Assembly (NCBI RefSeq): GCF_031877795.1
Contig: NC_133938.1
Span: 12,432,920-12,496,919, forward strand
Length of the DNA stretch: 64,000 nucleotides
DNA from: Strix aluco
Lineage: Eukaryota; Chordata; Aves; Strigiformes; Strigidae
Direction: 5' to 3'
The translations under genes were made by a program, and so were the position numbers. The notes under the pieces are model-generated. The model worked only from the letters and a program-made list of their open reading frames with translations. It searched no databases and was not told the DNA's origin. Shown here piece after piece: positions 50,660 to 63,005 of this stretch (positions within the stretch are counted from its first letter, which is position 1; each line of letters opens with the position of its first letter).

Positions 50660-53600
50660 GCACTGAGCATTGCCAGCCCTTTACCCAGGGAATGCTGCGT
50701 TTCCAGACTGGAGTTTCGGTACTTAATTGCACTGGAGCAGGCAAGCCCTTATGCACCTTCAGCTGGCCCGTTGTGGTGGTGGAGCCACATGGCCACAGGC
50801 TCCTCTTTTCAGCCTTTTCAACCTGAACTCCATATCATCTCCACTGCTCCCTGATGCCTGGTGAACTGAACTCGAGTAACGCACCAGCAATCTTCACACA
50901 ACACAGCAACCAGCTCTGTTGCTTGTACTGGTCTCTCCCACACGTGCCCAAGTGCCCTGGTGTCAAAACCCCCAGTGTAAGCACAATAGCCCATGGCTTT
51001 GCTGGTTCAGTCCCCACTTCAGATTTATAAACCTCCCACATTTGTGTCACTCTGATCTTTTCCTCACGTGCCCTGAGGAAATGGCTGGGAGCCAATGTTG
51101 GTCCCAGGTGAGCTGCACTCCCGTGGCAGCTGAGTTGTGCCCTGTTTGAAATTTCATGATGTCATTTGTCACAATTTCAGACACAAATCATGGCTATGTG
51201 CCCTTTTTTTGCCAGGCTGAGGCAGAACCGATAGCATGGGTACCAGGACATTTCTTTGGAATAAGTCATTTCACATCACCTTTGCTGGCCCCATTTCTTG
51301 CATGATTTATCTTAAAAAGCACCAATTTTGCAAAACAGCCTGTGCAAGTTGTACTGCAGGCTGGTGGGCCACACTGTCATGATAAGCATCTCCCAGGGCA
51401 AGTCTTGTCTGCAAACAGCAGGCTGCACTCCCTGTGTAGGTGAATGCCCTTTCTCAAAACCCACTGTGAGGCACCAAGGGACATTCAAACCTCCCAGTTT
51501 GCACAGCCATGTGCCCAGAGTGAAATCACTCTTTGCAGCATCCCACCACCTGCTCACCCAAGATTGGGGCAAGCATGGTGCTTGGGAAAGGAACCAAGGA
51601 GAGGGGAGGTAGCAAGGGCAGAGGGCAAGGAGAGGCACTGGGAGGAAAGGGGAAATGCCAGACAACTTAATGACTGCATGAATCCTGCCAGTCCCTGGGA
51701 AGGTGGTGGGAGGAGGTGCCAGAGCTGTTGGTGCAGGTGCTTCACCCATGGACACGAGAGCCTGGCACAAGGTGCTGGGCTGGCAGGGGCCCAGCCAAGG
51801 CAGCCCCACTGTGTCCCAGTGCCTGCCCCACTCCTGGGTGCCGAGGCTTATCTGCTCCCTCTTGGGAAAGGGAAGGAAGGAGAGGAGCCACCCAGCACAG
51901 GGTGGGCCCTAGGGCAGAGCAGGGCCAGTGTGGGAGGGTGTAGGGGCTGGGTGTGGGGGTTTGGGCCGCACAGCCCCCAGCACTGCAGGATGTGGCCAAG
52001 GTTTGGTGCTCTGCTGAGGGGCACAAACATGCTGTGTTTTAGAGATTCAGCATTTGTGGCAACCTGTGTTTTCTTGCAGCTGCTTTGCATAACGAGGAGT
52101 TAGCACAACCAGGGGGAAGTGCCTCTGGGTGCTGTGTTTGCTGGCAGGACCCAGGCTAACAGCAACCATGAAGAGGCAGCTGCCAGCCCCAGGCAGGGGA
52201 CACAGACAGAGGGGGTGCTGCTGCAGCACACCAAACCTCTCTGGGTACATCACCAGCCTTCGCACAATCCCATGGTAGAACAGGACTAGAGGAACACTAG
52301 ATTCTCTTGTAGCAAGAGGGGTCCTAAACAGTGTGTGTGCAGAGCTGCCAGCCATGGAGAACTGTGCCCCTGTCCCAGCAGCCACAGGGGAACAGCCAGG
52401 GCAGCAGGTCCCTCATTTCCCACACACTGCAGCTCAGAGGCAGCTGCAGCCCCCCCCAACCCAGCCGCAAGAAGGCAGGGACAGAGCTCAGCCTCTCCAG
52501 CAAAGCTTCCCCACCCTCTTCCCCTTAGGAACCAGCTCCCTGTGCCACAGTGGAGGGAGTATGAACTTTCTGAGGCCATCACCTAGACCACAGCTACGCT
52601 GGGGGAGGCTGGCAGGTCCACAGGGCCAGGCAGAAGTGGCTGCTCAGGGCTGGAGCTTTCCAGGGTTCAGTAACCAGTTGAGGGAGGTTCATACCTGCAG
52701 CAGGACTGGTCCTTCCAACACAGGGATGGGAGAAATTAACCACAGCAAGGTGTTGACGTCCTCTCTGAGGGACTGGTTCCTGGTGGATGGGGTAGATTAG
52801 CACCACTGATTTGCGCAGCAACCCAGACAAGTACTGTGTTCAGAGTCCAGCACCTGTAACCCATCTGGGTTGGTGTGTGAGCCCTGGAGTGAAGCTGGGC
52901 AGAGGAGCCTGCCCCAGCACAGCTCTCCTCTGCCCCAGCCACAGACCCTGGCACTGCTGGGAGCGTTGGGCTCTTTCCCCCCCTCTGCCAGCACCCAGGA
53001 CACAGACCTGTTTTGTCACTGTCACCTCCCAGCACTCCCAGCTCTGGACATGAGTCCAGAGCACCAGACACCTGCTTCATTCCAGGCATCTCCAGCAGTG
53101 CTGGGGGACCAGCTGCACACAAGCAGGCCAAGGGGGACAGCCTCCTACCCCAGACCTCCTGCTCTCCAGCATCTCACCACAAGGGTCACCTCTGACTCAT
53201 CACTTTATGCCAGCTGTATCACCACCCAGGGATCTGCCCAAAAGGGGAATTTTTGATCCCTTCCTCCATAACACTTTTCTGAGCCTCTAGCCCTGCAGAA
53301 AAGAAAAGCTCCTCAGCTAGAAGGGGTCCCCATTTCTGCAACAGCAAGTGACCACGTGCAAGAGTGTTGCTGCCCACGTTTCAGACCCACAGCATCATCT
53401 GATCAGATACCTCCCTCCTTTTCCTTCACAAGCCAGGAAACACCCTCAAGCTCAAGAGCCAGTGAGATCTGGGTGATACATTAAACTGCTCTCTCAAGAC
53501 CAGTGAAGCTGTGCAAGTCCAGGGAGGGGGGGAGGATGGAGGTATCCTGCACCAGTTGCTGCTCCCAGTGAGCCCAAAGCCACAGCACACAGGCAGTGCT

Positions 53601-56600
53601 GCTTTTCCTGGGGGGATGGTTGTGGCTCCAGCCCCAGCACACTGTGGCCCTCAGCAGCCTTGCTGGAGGCCCACGCTCCTCCCATCGCACCAGGCAGCTG
53701 CGGCTGGAAGAGGCATCTCGTGGTCCGGATGCGGAGTGAGCCTGTCATCTCTCCCTCATCAGCACAGCCAGGCCTAAAAATATCCCAGGAGTGGGCCGAT
53801 GGTGGCTGTGCTACAGTCTCCATTACACAGATGGAAATGGCTGGTCCCTGCCAGAGCACCCGGGGCAGCGCCAGCTCCTCTGCCCTGCAGCCACACAGGG
53901 TATCGGGATCCTGTGCTGTGCCCCGGTAATCCCTGTAGCAGAGGCGTGCCAGGGACAGAGCGTGGCACAGAGCATCCCAGCCAGGCACAGCATCACTGCT
54001 GGGGCTGTCCCAGCCAAGGGGAGAGCAGCAGCTCCACAGGCATCGTCCCTCCTGTGTCCATAATCAGGGCGAGGAAGAGGGGAACAGGGGGTTTCACAGC
54101 CTGCTGCCATGAACCCCTAACAACGATGAAACAGGGTGCTGCCCAGACACCCCGTAACAAGTTGAAAGTGCAGCCAGACAGCCAAGCTGTCAGCTCTGTG
54201 GGTGCAAGTGCAGCAGGACATGGAGCTGGAGGGCAAGTCATGGCAGGGGGGGGCAGCTGCAGCAGGAGAGCAGGCTCAGACCTCCGCTCACAGGAAAAGA
54301 CAGAGAAGCAGAGGAGCATGGCTGAGTTTGCAGCCTGTCCGGGAAGAGGGCTGGCCTTGCGCCCTGTAACACGCCAGCAAAGGGCAAAGCCGTCAGCTCC
54401 TCCCTCCCCATCCCTGCACGTCTCAAGCCCACAGGGCCAGTCAGTGAGCACGGCTGCTGACGCTGAGACTCAGGCAATCGTCCACCCAATAAACCCGACT
54501 GAGTGGGAAAAGTAGCAGAGACACTGCTGGAGGAGCCAGGAGGGACGTGCCAGCTCTTGTAAGAATGGCTTACAGGATAAAAGCACGAATTCAGTCCCAA
54601 GCAGAGACTCTGGCTCTGATAGACTCGTGTCCAGCAGGCAGAGCCCGTGCCTTGTCCTGGGGATGCTGGCAGGCCAGGGCAGGAGGGAGGGCTGCTTTGG
54701 GAAGGCAAACACAGCCCTGTCAGAGCTACTCGACACACAGCAGCAGGTTCACCAAGCCATCCACAAGCTGGCTCGACACCACCCCAGAGTGCCCACGAGA
54801 GCTGCCACCCAGGAGAAGCCCACAGTTGGGGCAGGCCACACCGTGGCAGAGTAAACATTGGCTCCGCAGCACTGCTTTGCAACAGGCTTCTTCAGAGTCC
54901 AGCCCTACATGTGGGCTAGGAGCCCAGGATCACACAGGGGCTGACAAGCTCCCACCCAGATGCTCTACCAGCTGCCATCTGAGCTGTTCTGGCACCCCAA
55001 TCCCACCAGCAGCCATGTCGTCCCTCTGTAGCCAGCTCCTCTCTCTTGCTTCAGAGATGGTCAGCAAAATATCTGTCCACCCTCCTCCCAAAGCAGCAGC
55101 ACACAGGGCACAAGATCTTACCGTCCAGCCCAGCATCCCACAGCCCTCTCAAGCGCATGCCTTCAGGATGCATTTCACATGCTTTCAGCCACTAGACCTG
55201 AAGCACCCTCTGCATTCACCACCGCTGTGCATGACCACGCTGGGGTACATGAAGCACATCAGCACCCACGTAGGCCCTCTGCCAGCTTGCATGCGGCTGC
55301 AGCGACTGTGGAAGAAGGCGGCTTAGGGCACCCCTGTCCTCTGGTGCAGCATCCCTCCTGGCAGCATGCAGACACAGCTCGAGCAAGCTCCTCTGGCCTC
55401 CAGGATACCAGCCTAAGGGCCCATTGCAGCCAACACCACCACCACCACTGCTGGCCAGCTACCGGGAGACCCACCATGTGCACCCAGCCCAGCCCACAGG
55501 CAGCATGACTGCTTCCCGCCCTGAGCCACAAGCCCCACTCCCTCCATCTGGACGTCCCCTGGTGCTATGCTGTCCAAGAGGGCCCGCCGGCTGCTCCAGC
55601 CCGCAGCCAACCCACGCTGATTTCATCCCAGCCCAGCTGGTGTCCCCAGGATGTCACAAGCATCACTGACCCCAAACCTGAAGTGCCACCCCACCCCACG
55701 CTGCGCTTTCATCAGAGCCCGGGCCAGCAGGGCAATACCCCCAGCACAGCCAAACCTCTCCCGGGCTGGTGACCAGGGCTAAGGCCACACTGACCGGGCA
55801 GCACCTCCCAGAGGGACACGCTCTAGGCACAGACCTGCCTTGCTGCTCCCCACATCGGGACCCTTGGCAGCTCTCAGAGCCCCCGCGGAGCCGTCCCCAG
55901 GGAGCAGAGCCCTGAGCCATCTCACCTGCTTGCAGGTCTGCGGGACAGGTTGTGCTGGGAGAGGGGTGAGACCAAAACATCTCTGAGGCACCGGGCAGGG
56001 CCCAGCTGTAGCCAGGCATCCGTTCACCGGGAAGGGGAAAGTCTCCCCCAGCACATATCAGGCACCTCCGAAAAAGGCTGCACAAGGGCTCTTCTGTCCA
56101 GCAGCTCCCAGAGGAACGATTGAGGTGCTCCAGCCTGCCTGGAGAAGGCGTGGGGATCTGCTGTGAGAGACGAGGACAGTCCAGCCCCCAGGCACTGGCC
56201 CCACAGCCCCAGCCCCACACCTCCCGCTGGGAACCATCCGTGCAGCCTCAGCACAGCACAGCCAGCACATGACTGGAGGCTGCTCGTTTGCAGAGTCTGC
56301 ACACCAGGGCTGCCCCCACAAATTGAGAGGGGCTGGGGGACAAAGGTAGGAGGGACCCCAGGCAGCTGCCTCAAGGCAGCATGATCCAGGGCAGCAGTGC
56401 AGGAGCTGGGCTCCTGGGGAAAGATCCCCCAGCACACTAGTGCCAAAGCGATGCCCCACACCAGTGAGAGTGGAGCCCAGAAAAGGCAGAGCTGTGGGAC
56501 AGGAGAAACCTCACTAAACTGTACCTTAGTAGGGCTCACCTGGAGAAACCCTGGGCTCGGCTGGAGAAGGCGAGGAGCGAGAAGCCCTTCCTTGAGCTGG

Positions 56601-57430
56601 CCCATCAGGTGCTGACGTGCCTGGCTCCCAGCCCAGCAGCTCGGAGCCACGCAGCTCCCATCAACGCTGTCTTTCTTCTCCCTGCCGTACAGCCCTTGGC
56701 AGCCCCTCAACTGCTCCGGCTGGGGAGGGAGAAGAGCCAAAGTCTGTTTTTCTGTCCCTTTCCCCTTGCCAGGCTCTGCACAGCGCTGAGGGCCCAAGTT
56801 GGGGCCTCCCTGCTGGGCACAGCGCTGCAGACCCCTGCTCCCACATGGATCCAAGAGGAGCCTTCAGCTCCAACCAGCAAGAAAAAGCAAGGCTGGCCCC
56901 AGTCCCACTGCAAGGACAGCCATGGGTCCTCCCTGCATAGAAGGGAAAAAGGCAGAGTAAGAGCATTAACTCCCCTGCCAGTCCCCGTGGACACCAGCTG
57001 TTATATGGTGTTTGGAAACATCTATCCAGCTGGAAATGGGAAAGGCAGAAAGGACTCAGGACGGACCCATCTCTGGCTGCCAACACAACTGCTCCCTTCA
57101 TCCTGCCCTGGCTCTGCTGGGCCTGGACAAGCAAAAGCCGCGTCCCTGCTGCAGAGCCAAGTAGCCTGGGCAGCTATCCACCGCAGGCAACCGCAGCTCC
57201 AACCAGACAGGCTGCTAAGCCCTTCGGTGTAGTTGCTCTTCATCGCCAATTTCCTTGCTCTCAGCAGAACGATCCTGTATCTCCAGCAGCAGCACACCAG
57301 CATCACACACCTCTCCTATTTTCCACAGGACCGGCTGCAAGTTGATAGGTCCTCTGTACAAGCAACCTGCAGGCAGTCAGCACCCACCACCCACACTGAA
57401 GGCACCCATGTCCTATACTCAGGATAGAGT

Positions 57431-60400
57431 AACTTTTTTTTTTTAATTGCTTATGGCTGTCAGTAATGAAGTTTGAGTTAACCCCTGTTGCGAGAATAGG
57501 CACAAAAATTAACCCAGAAGGTGCAGAGATACTGTATTCAAGAGAAGCAGCAGCACTTGAGGAAATGAGAATCCAAGCATATTAACTAACATCCAACTGA
57601 CATTCACAACCATCTGATCCCCATGTCTGAAGCTTCTCTGGAGGCCCATGGGTACAACAGGGCCTCCCTTAATTCAGCAAGACTGTGGACTTGATTCTTG
57701 AAGTAGTTTGCTTTGGTCTATAGCATACTTGTATGTCACATATCTGAAACCAGGGCAGTATCACAGCGCAGTTACAGGCACTGCTTAGACATGAGACTGG
57801 CTGGTACCAGTTCTTGAGCTGCCAAGACAGGTCTCTCCTAACTCTATACAGAGGACTTCAGTCTGGGTATGAAAATATCCCAGCACACCAGCCACTGACC
57901 TTGCCTACAGCACATGAGGAGGCAGCTCTTCCTTCAGCCAGCAGTGTGGATAAAGACGAGAGCATCCCAATTTCTGGGGTGCTGGGTCCTCTCGCAGCAT
58001 GAGGGGCCCACACTGGGTATGCCAGGCAGCGACTCACATGGGACTAACTCCCCCAGCTAAGGTGGAAGAGCCCAGAGATCAGGCCTGCTTCACTTCTTTC
58101 TTGCATTGTGTACCAAAGGTGTTCACAGCCCACTAGAACCATTCATAAAAGTGAGAACTTTTCTTAAATGCAGAATTACAGGCCAAGGACATCTCTCCTT
58201 CACTCAGTTTTGTCTAGAAACTAACACACACACTATACCATTTAAATCTTTTTCCAGTACCATCCCACACGTTTCCCTTGTTCGCTAGGTGCTGTCAGAA
58301 CAGTTTTGACTTCAGCATTGTGGCATTACTCATGCTGCAGCAAGGAGGCTGTGGCGATGTTTCTGCATGGATTTGTCATGTGTTCCTCAAAAGATAGCAT
58401 CAGGTGAATGTTTCCCATTCCTCTGTAGACCATTCTGGTGAGGTCAAAGCAAACTATTGACACACACTGCCAGCTCTGCTCATTACTGGAACCAAGTAGC
58501 AACACACTCACCTCATCTGAAGTGTTCCACTCCACTCATCTGAAGGAGAAATCTAAAGCTGCTGAACAGCTTTAACAACAACACAAAGAAATGAAGAATG
58601 ATTACGGGAAAAGAGGTAAAAGGCTTATTTTGACTTTTAGCAATAGCCCATGTTGAATCTAAAATACTACACACTTTACAGTAACCTAAGTGCACGCACT
58701 TAAAGGTTCTGTGCAATGTCTACAAATTTGTCAGGGAAAAGGACACGTTAACATCTTCCCAAACTACAAAAGCTGGCTCCAGGAATACCTGGCACTTTAG
58801 GCTCCAAAGATATGGGCTGAAATAATACACTGAATAAGCAATTTGCTCAAGGTCACTTGGTGTATCACTATCAAAAATCCCTGAGCTAAGGCAGAAGAAT
58901 CTCCTTTCCCTGATGGCCAGTTCAGCAAGTCTTAACCAGCACTGTGAAATTTAAGAGTCAACACCAAAGTAAAGAACAGAGCTGTTTGACTCTGCACCCA
59001 GGTCAGATTTTCTGATGACTTGTCTTCTGGCACTGCCACTCTCAGCTATAGAAGGAACCTGAGGCAACTCAGCTCTTACTGCAGATGTCTCAGGTCTGTA
59101 CTTCAATGAGAAGGGACGACTCTGGCTCTGTCCCCATTCTAGTTGAACAGCCATGCTGGACTGAGTACTTAAATAACAGAACTCTGCTTAGCGTCTCTGA
59201 AAGACACCCCAGAACTCACCAGATAAGCATTAAGGAGATGAGTATTAGAAAGGAATAACGCCAATAGAAAAATAAGAAGCATGATGAGAATTTCCAAGTT
59301 ACATTGTTTTAGTTCTTAAATTAGTCTACAGATTGTCCATTTTGAAATTAGATTTATTACTTGACCAAATTGAAAACAACATACAGGCTACCAGAGTCTT
59401 GATTTCATCTCATGTTTGCATTAAAAAAAACAAGCACAACTGCAGACATGTCAGACAACAGGAGCCCAGTTAGAGAATGGAAGAACAGAGATGCACTGGA
59501 AGCCTTGGGATATGTGGCTACGCTCCCCCAACAGTGCAGAATCAATTCAACCCAGCTCAAAACACTGGGAAGAGAGAGAAGGAGCAAGAAGAATGGGTCC
59601 TACTACTGATGGTACTGTCTCTGGTCATCTGAGGGGTCTGCTGATGGAGAAAAAGGTCTCCTAGAAGTCCAGCCACAGGCAGAAACATTACTGCAATCAG
59701 GTGCTTTACAAAGAATAGAGTCACCTTTTTAAACCTTATAAAAAGTAATCACTGGCTTGCCAAGCTCATCTTGAATTACGGGCAAGCCACTATTTATTTA
59801 TACTAAAAATGTTATTTATGGGTCCAACCTGAACCAGTCACAGATGGAAGCTTCATGAAAAGTGAAGTGAGGAGGTCTACTGCCTGCAGCATCACATGCA
59901 ATGGACCCAAGGAAGGGTCATCAGAGCTCCTGTGGGGCATACATTGAGCGTGATTTCCTGCTGAACACATTCAAGAAGCACCTGCCTAGCTGATACTCTG
60001 GCAGCACCCTGCCCTCACTGGAATGATGCTGTAACAGGGATAAATATCCTTCCAAAAACAAACCACTGGAGAAATTATCATCAGTCAAGATCAAAGTACA
60101 GGTAACGGAAAGCATATGTACCTTTGAGACAGCTGCCCTGTAAAGAGCTTTTATTGCTACCTGTAATACTTCAAGCCATAAAACCAATTGTTTTTGCAAA
60201 GTCAAATAATATAGACCCCTCAAACATCAGGGTCACCAAGTTTAAGTTCATGAAGAGAAGCCAAAACGCAGTTCAATCACTGCAGTAGGTAAAGTATGCT
60301 CACATTTGAACAGTGCAGCACAAGAACCGGCGGCAAAATTGGGAAGGCCCTTTGTCTCAGAGTGCAGGATGGCAGCGGTTTCCAACACAGTGCAGCCAAC

Positions 60401-61285
60401 TGACAAGAGTAGATCTGGAGCCCACAGAAAACATATAAAATATAACAAAGCCCCTCTTCCAGAACAAATACTAGGCATAGGAGCTCTTGAAAGTCACTCA
60501 ATACTGTTAGAGGTGGGTGGCAAAACCTGTTGCAGTTGAACAACAGCATTCCAAACAAATCCAGCTGTTTTGTACTAGGTCATGATTTTAGGATGAAGCT
60601 GTTGAGCCAGGTGTTTGCAGCACAGGTAGCATGTGGCATCTAAAAGGTGCATTTAAGTTACATGGCAGTTTGGGAAGAAAGCCTGAACACAGGCACCTTT
60701 TCTCTGGAGGCAGAATGGCAGATGATACGAAGAGTATGTTTTTCAGTAACATACAGGTAGTGTATAGCCTATGAGAAGTTAATACCAAATCTTAAGATGT
60801 GCTGACAGAAGAGAGGCAAGTTTGCTAAGGTCCTGCCAGCTCTTCTCCACGTTTGCTCACAGCACATCACTTCAGAGAGGCTTACGTACAAGCTAAGCTG
60901 TCAAAGTGCAGTTTCATTCCCATTGCCTAGACCAGAGTAACTGCAGCTACTAGACTCCAGTCTTAACAGATCCTAGTTTTATCAAGCCAACTATCCCATT
61001 CATCAGAAAGTGACTTAATACCCTGAGACCAGGAGTTTTGGACATGGAAAAAAGAAAAAAAACCCACAAAGGAAAGCCACTATCTCCTTTCAGAATCTAT
61101 TTAAGCCTTCCAATACTGATGAACGAGGTATTCCACCACGAAAATGGGACAGAATACCTCTATGCAAAACAGTGGTTGTGCAAATCTTTGCTACTCATAT
61201 CAGCCTTGTGACCCTATAAAAATGTAGGGATAAGTAAGATTTTCTTTATAAAAGTTGTAGTTTATTTCTTTTCTGATCAAGACTT
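57431..61285. other. AT-richer intergenic DNA downstream of KDM4A
   Basis: This stretch has ordinary base composition, a few poly(T)/poly(A) runs (for example near 57434) and several TTTATT words, which read as poly(A) signals on the minus strand. No exon, RNA gene or recognised repeat was found. Longer KDM4A 3' UTR forms could extend into it through the more distal TTTATT words at about 59.8 and 59.35 kb. Confidence 0.6.
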
Positions 61286-62864
61286 GTATCACTACACAAT
61301 ACTACATTTTATTGCTAATCACAAATGCACCAGGGGTTTCAGAAGAGTTTGGTTTATAGCATTCCTAGGTAACAAAAGGAAAAGAAGTTACAAATCCAGA
61401 CTTTGCAGACACATTGCCATGTCCCTATAGAAGCAGGGATGCATTAGGTCTGAATTAGAAAATTCTCCTCTTGAACTATTGCTGGAGAACATGTAACCCT
61501 AATTTTCTCCAGCAGGAAAAGTCACCCCATCATTTCATGCAAAAAGGTGGCCAGTCTGCTCCATAGCCTAAAATCCCTTTCCTACAGAATGGGAAAGGAA
61601 CAGGTATTTACACAGCTCCTACTGTGGTGTATTAATGCTTAAGTTACTAGGAGCAAGTTGGCACATCTTCTGGGTACACCTACTACCCAGCTTAACTCAG
61701 CTTCCTATTGCTGGGGCAGCAAGTTCTCTCCAACACAACTGAGAGGTGCCCTCCTAACACTCTACAGAAGTGCTGCGGTAACCTTTGCCAGACAGCAACC
61801 CAGCAGCACTCCTGCTTCAGAAGAGCATTGCACAGCCTTTCAGTAATACATACAGTTCAGTGCCTGCTTTATCTGTCTCAGACCCAGCATCTGCTGTTGT
61901 AAGCACAAGCCTGCGGCCACACGACAGACAGTGCTGCCACCGAAGAGGTACTGCACTGCTTCAGATACCACTGCCCTGTCATCCCCAATACTGTGATGCT
62001 TGGATTTCAAGAAGGGAGAATCAGGACTCTGTCCTTTGGTCATTATTGCCTTAGAGTGGGTGGGGAGAAACTCAAAAGAAACTCTTTGGGAGCTGAATGC
62101 GTTTTCTTGTTAGAAGGCTGCACTGTGCAGGGCTCGACAGATCTCATGGATTCTGAGGCACATACTATTACAGTTAAACTTATGATTAAGTCAAAATAAG
62201 TATCAGAACAAAAATATTAAATGGAGGGTTAAATAATTTGCCCTATAGGATTCAATTTCACATTTCACCTGTTCACACAAGCACCTCCTGTCTGCTTGGA
62301 TCTGAACAGCCTACAGCTCAACCCTCAGAAAGGAGATGCTGAGAAACAAGAGACTGAAGCTGCTTGCAACAAAAAGATGGATATAAATATAAAAAGAGGT
62401 TCAATTTCAAGCACCAGTAATACTGCCTGCTCAAGCCCAGGTGTGATCACCAGGGAGACTCCCAAAAATCAGGAACATTACTCAATTAAACAATAGACCA
62501 TACTATTCTGCAGCTGCCAAGATTCCTGGGTAAAACTCCCAATAGAGTTTGCCACCTGTCAGAATTGTCTCTAATAAAAAAGCAAGATTGCTCGACGAGA
62601 TGAGAGCAACACCCCCAAACTGGCTTATTCAATAAGGACCCAACTTCAGACCAGGAGTCTGCAGGCATCAGCTTCAGCAAATGGGATCTGTTTCACTATC
62701 CAACAGCTGCCTTTCAGCTACTGCAGAGCATCAGCTTTTTAGCTTCCTTAAAAAACAAAACAAAAAAAACCCTGGATTCGAAGCATCCAAATATGGCCTG
62801 TTGTACTGGAGCGTTTAAATCCTTGGGGGAGGTGGGCATCATCTTCCTCTGCCACAGGCAGCGC
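61286..62864 (-). other. KDM4A: KDM4A 3' UTR (extent estimated)
   Basis: It starts directly after the KDM4A stop codon (62865-62867). The left end is estimated from the first good AATAAA on the minus strand at 61308-61313, with cleavage expected 15-30 nt further left and a GT-rich stretch beyond that. This gives a UTR of about 1.55-1.6 kb, similar in scale to the mammalian one. Open frames inside (for example 62296-62496) are short and unrelated to known proteins. No introns are evident. Confidence 0.55.
61308..61313 (-). terminator. KDM4A: Candidate KDM4A poly(A) signal AATAAA
   Basis: The plus strand has TTTATT, which is canonical AATAAA on the minus strand. On the minus strand the following 30 nt are GT-rich (GTAGTATTGTGTAGTG), as expected for a downstream element. 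A second AATAAA at 61261-61266 could serve as an alternative. Confidence 0.45.
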
Positions 62865-63005
62865 TTACTCCATGATGGCCCGGTACAATGCAGGTTCAAT
62901 GTAATCTTCACGGTAGCGTGAATTGATCACTCTTTGTCTCTTCCTCTCTTGTCTGACCTCCTTCTCTGCGAAGATCTCTGTGAAGCGCATATCTGAAGCT
63001 ATTGA
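62865..63005 (-). CDS. KDM4A: KDM4A last coding exon (C-terminal 46 residues and stop)
   Basis: KDM4A (JMJD2A) is a nuclear Fe(II)/2-oxoglutarate-dependent demethylase of trimethylated H3K9 and H3K36 with JmjN, JmjC, PHD and double Tudor domains. On the minus strand the acceptor CTTAG (ending at 63006) opens the exon in phase 0. It encodes SIASDMRFTEIFAEKEVRQE, then a basic stretch RKRQRVI, then NSRYREDYIEPALYRAIME and a TAA at 62865-62867. Human KDM4A, from memory, ends in the same residues, with small changes near the start (SVASDMRFNEIFTEKEVKQE). This tail lies just after the second Tudor domain. The frame is intact. The upstream exons lie beyond the right edge. The exon sits about 21 kb upstream of the first coding exon of ST3GAL3 on the same strand. 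Confidence 0.95.
   Translation of the reverse strand, partial: SIASDMRFTEIFAEKEVRQERKRQRVINSRYREDYIEPALYRAIME

Larger units (their letters stand above)
44100..57430. other. GC-rich intergenic region between KDM4A and ST3GAL3
   Basis: There are about 13 kb of moderately GC-rich DNA with few CpGs and many CAG/CTG-type words. Numerous open frames of 60-280 codons overlap on all frames and both strands. None shows a recognisable domain, a signal peptide with a consistent family, or a chain of frames joined by plausible splice sites. I therefore call none of them genes. AT-rich islands at about 46.5-46.9 and 49.37-49.5 kb stand out and could be conserved non-coding elements. A long non-coding RNA cannot be excluded from sequence alone. 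Confidence 0.6.

Noticed and set aside
53799-57232. Many 100-280-codon open frames such as 54547-55326, 56024-56854 and 53799-54515
   Set aside because: They overlap on opposite strands, lack any recognisable motif, show no consistent splice structure, and fit stop-poor GC-rich composition.
61261-61266. AATAAA on the minus strand as the main KDM4A poly(A) signal
   Set aside because: It is possible but has a weaker GT-rich downstream stretch than the signal at 61308-61313, so it is kept only as an alternative.
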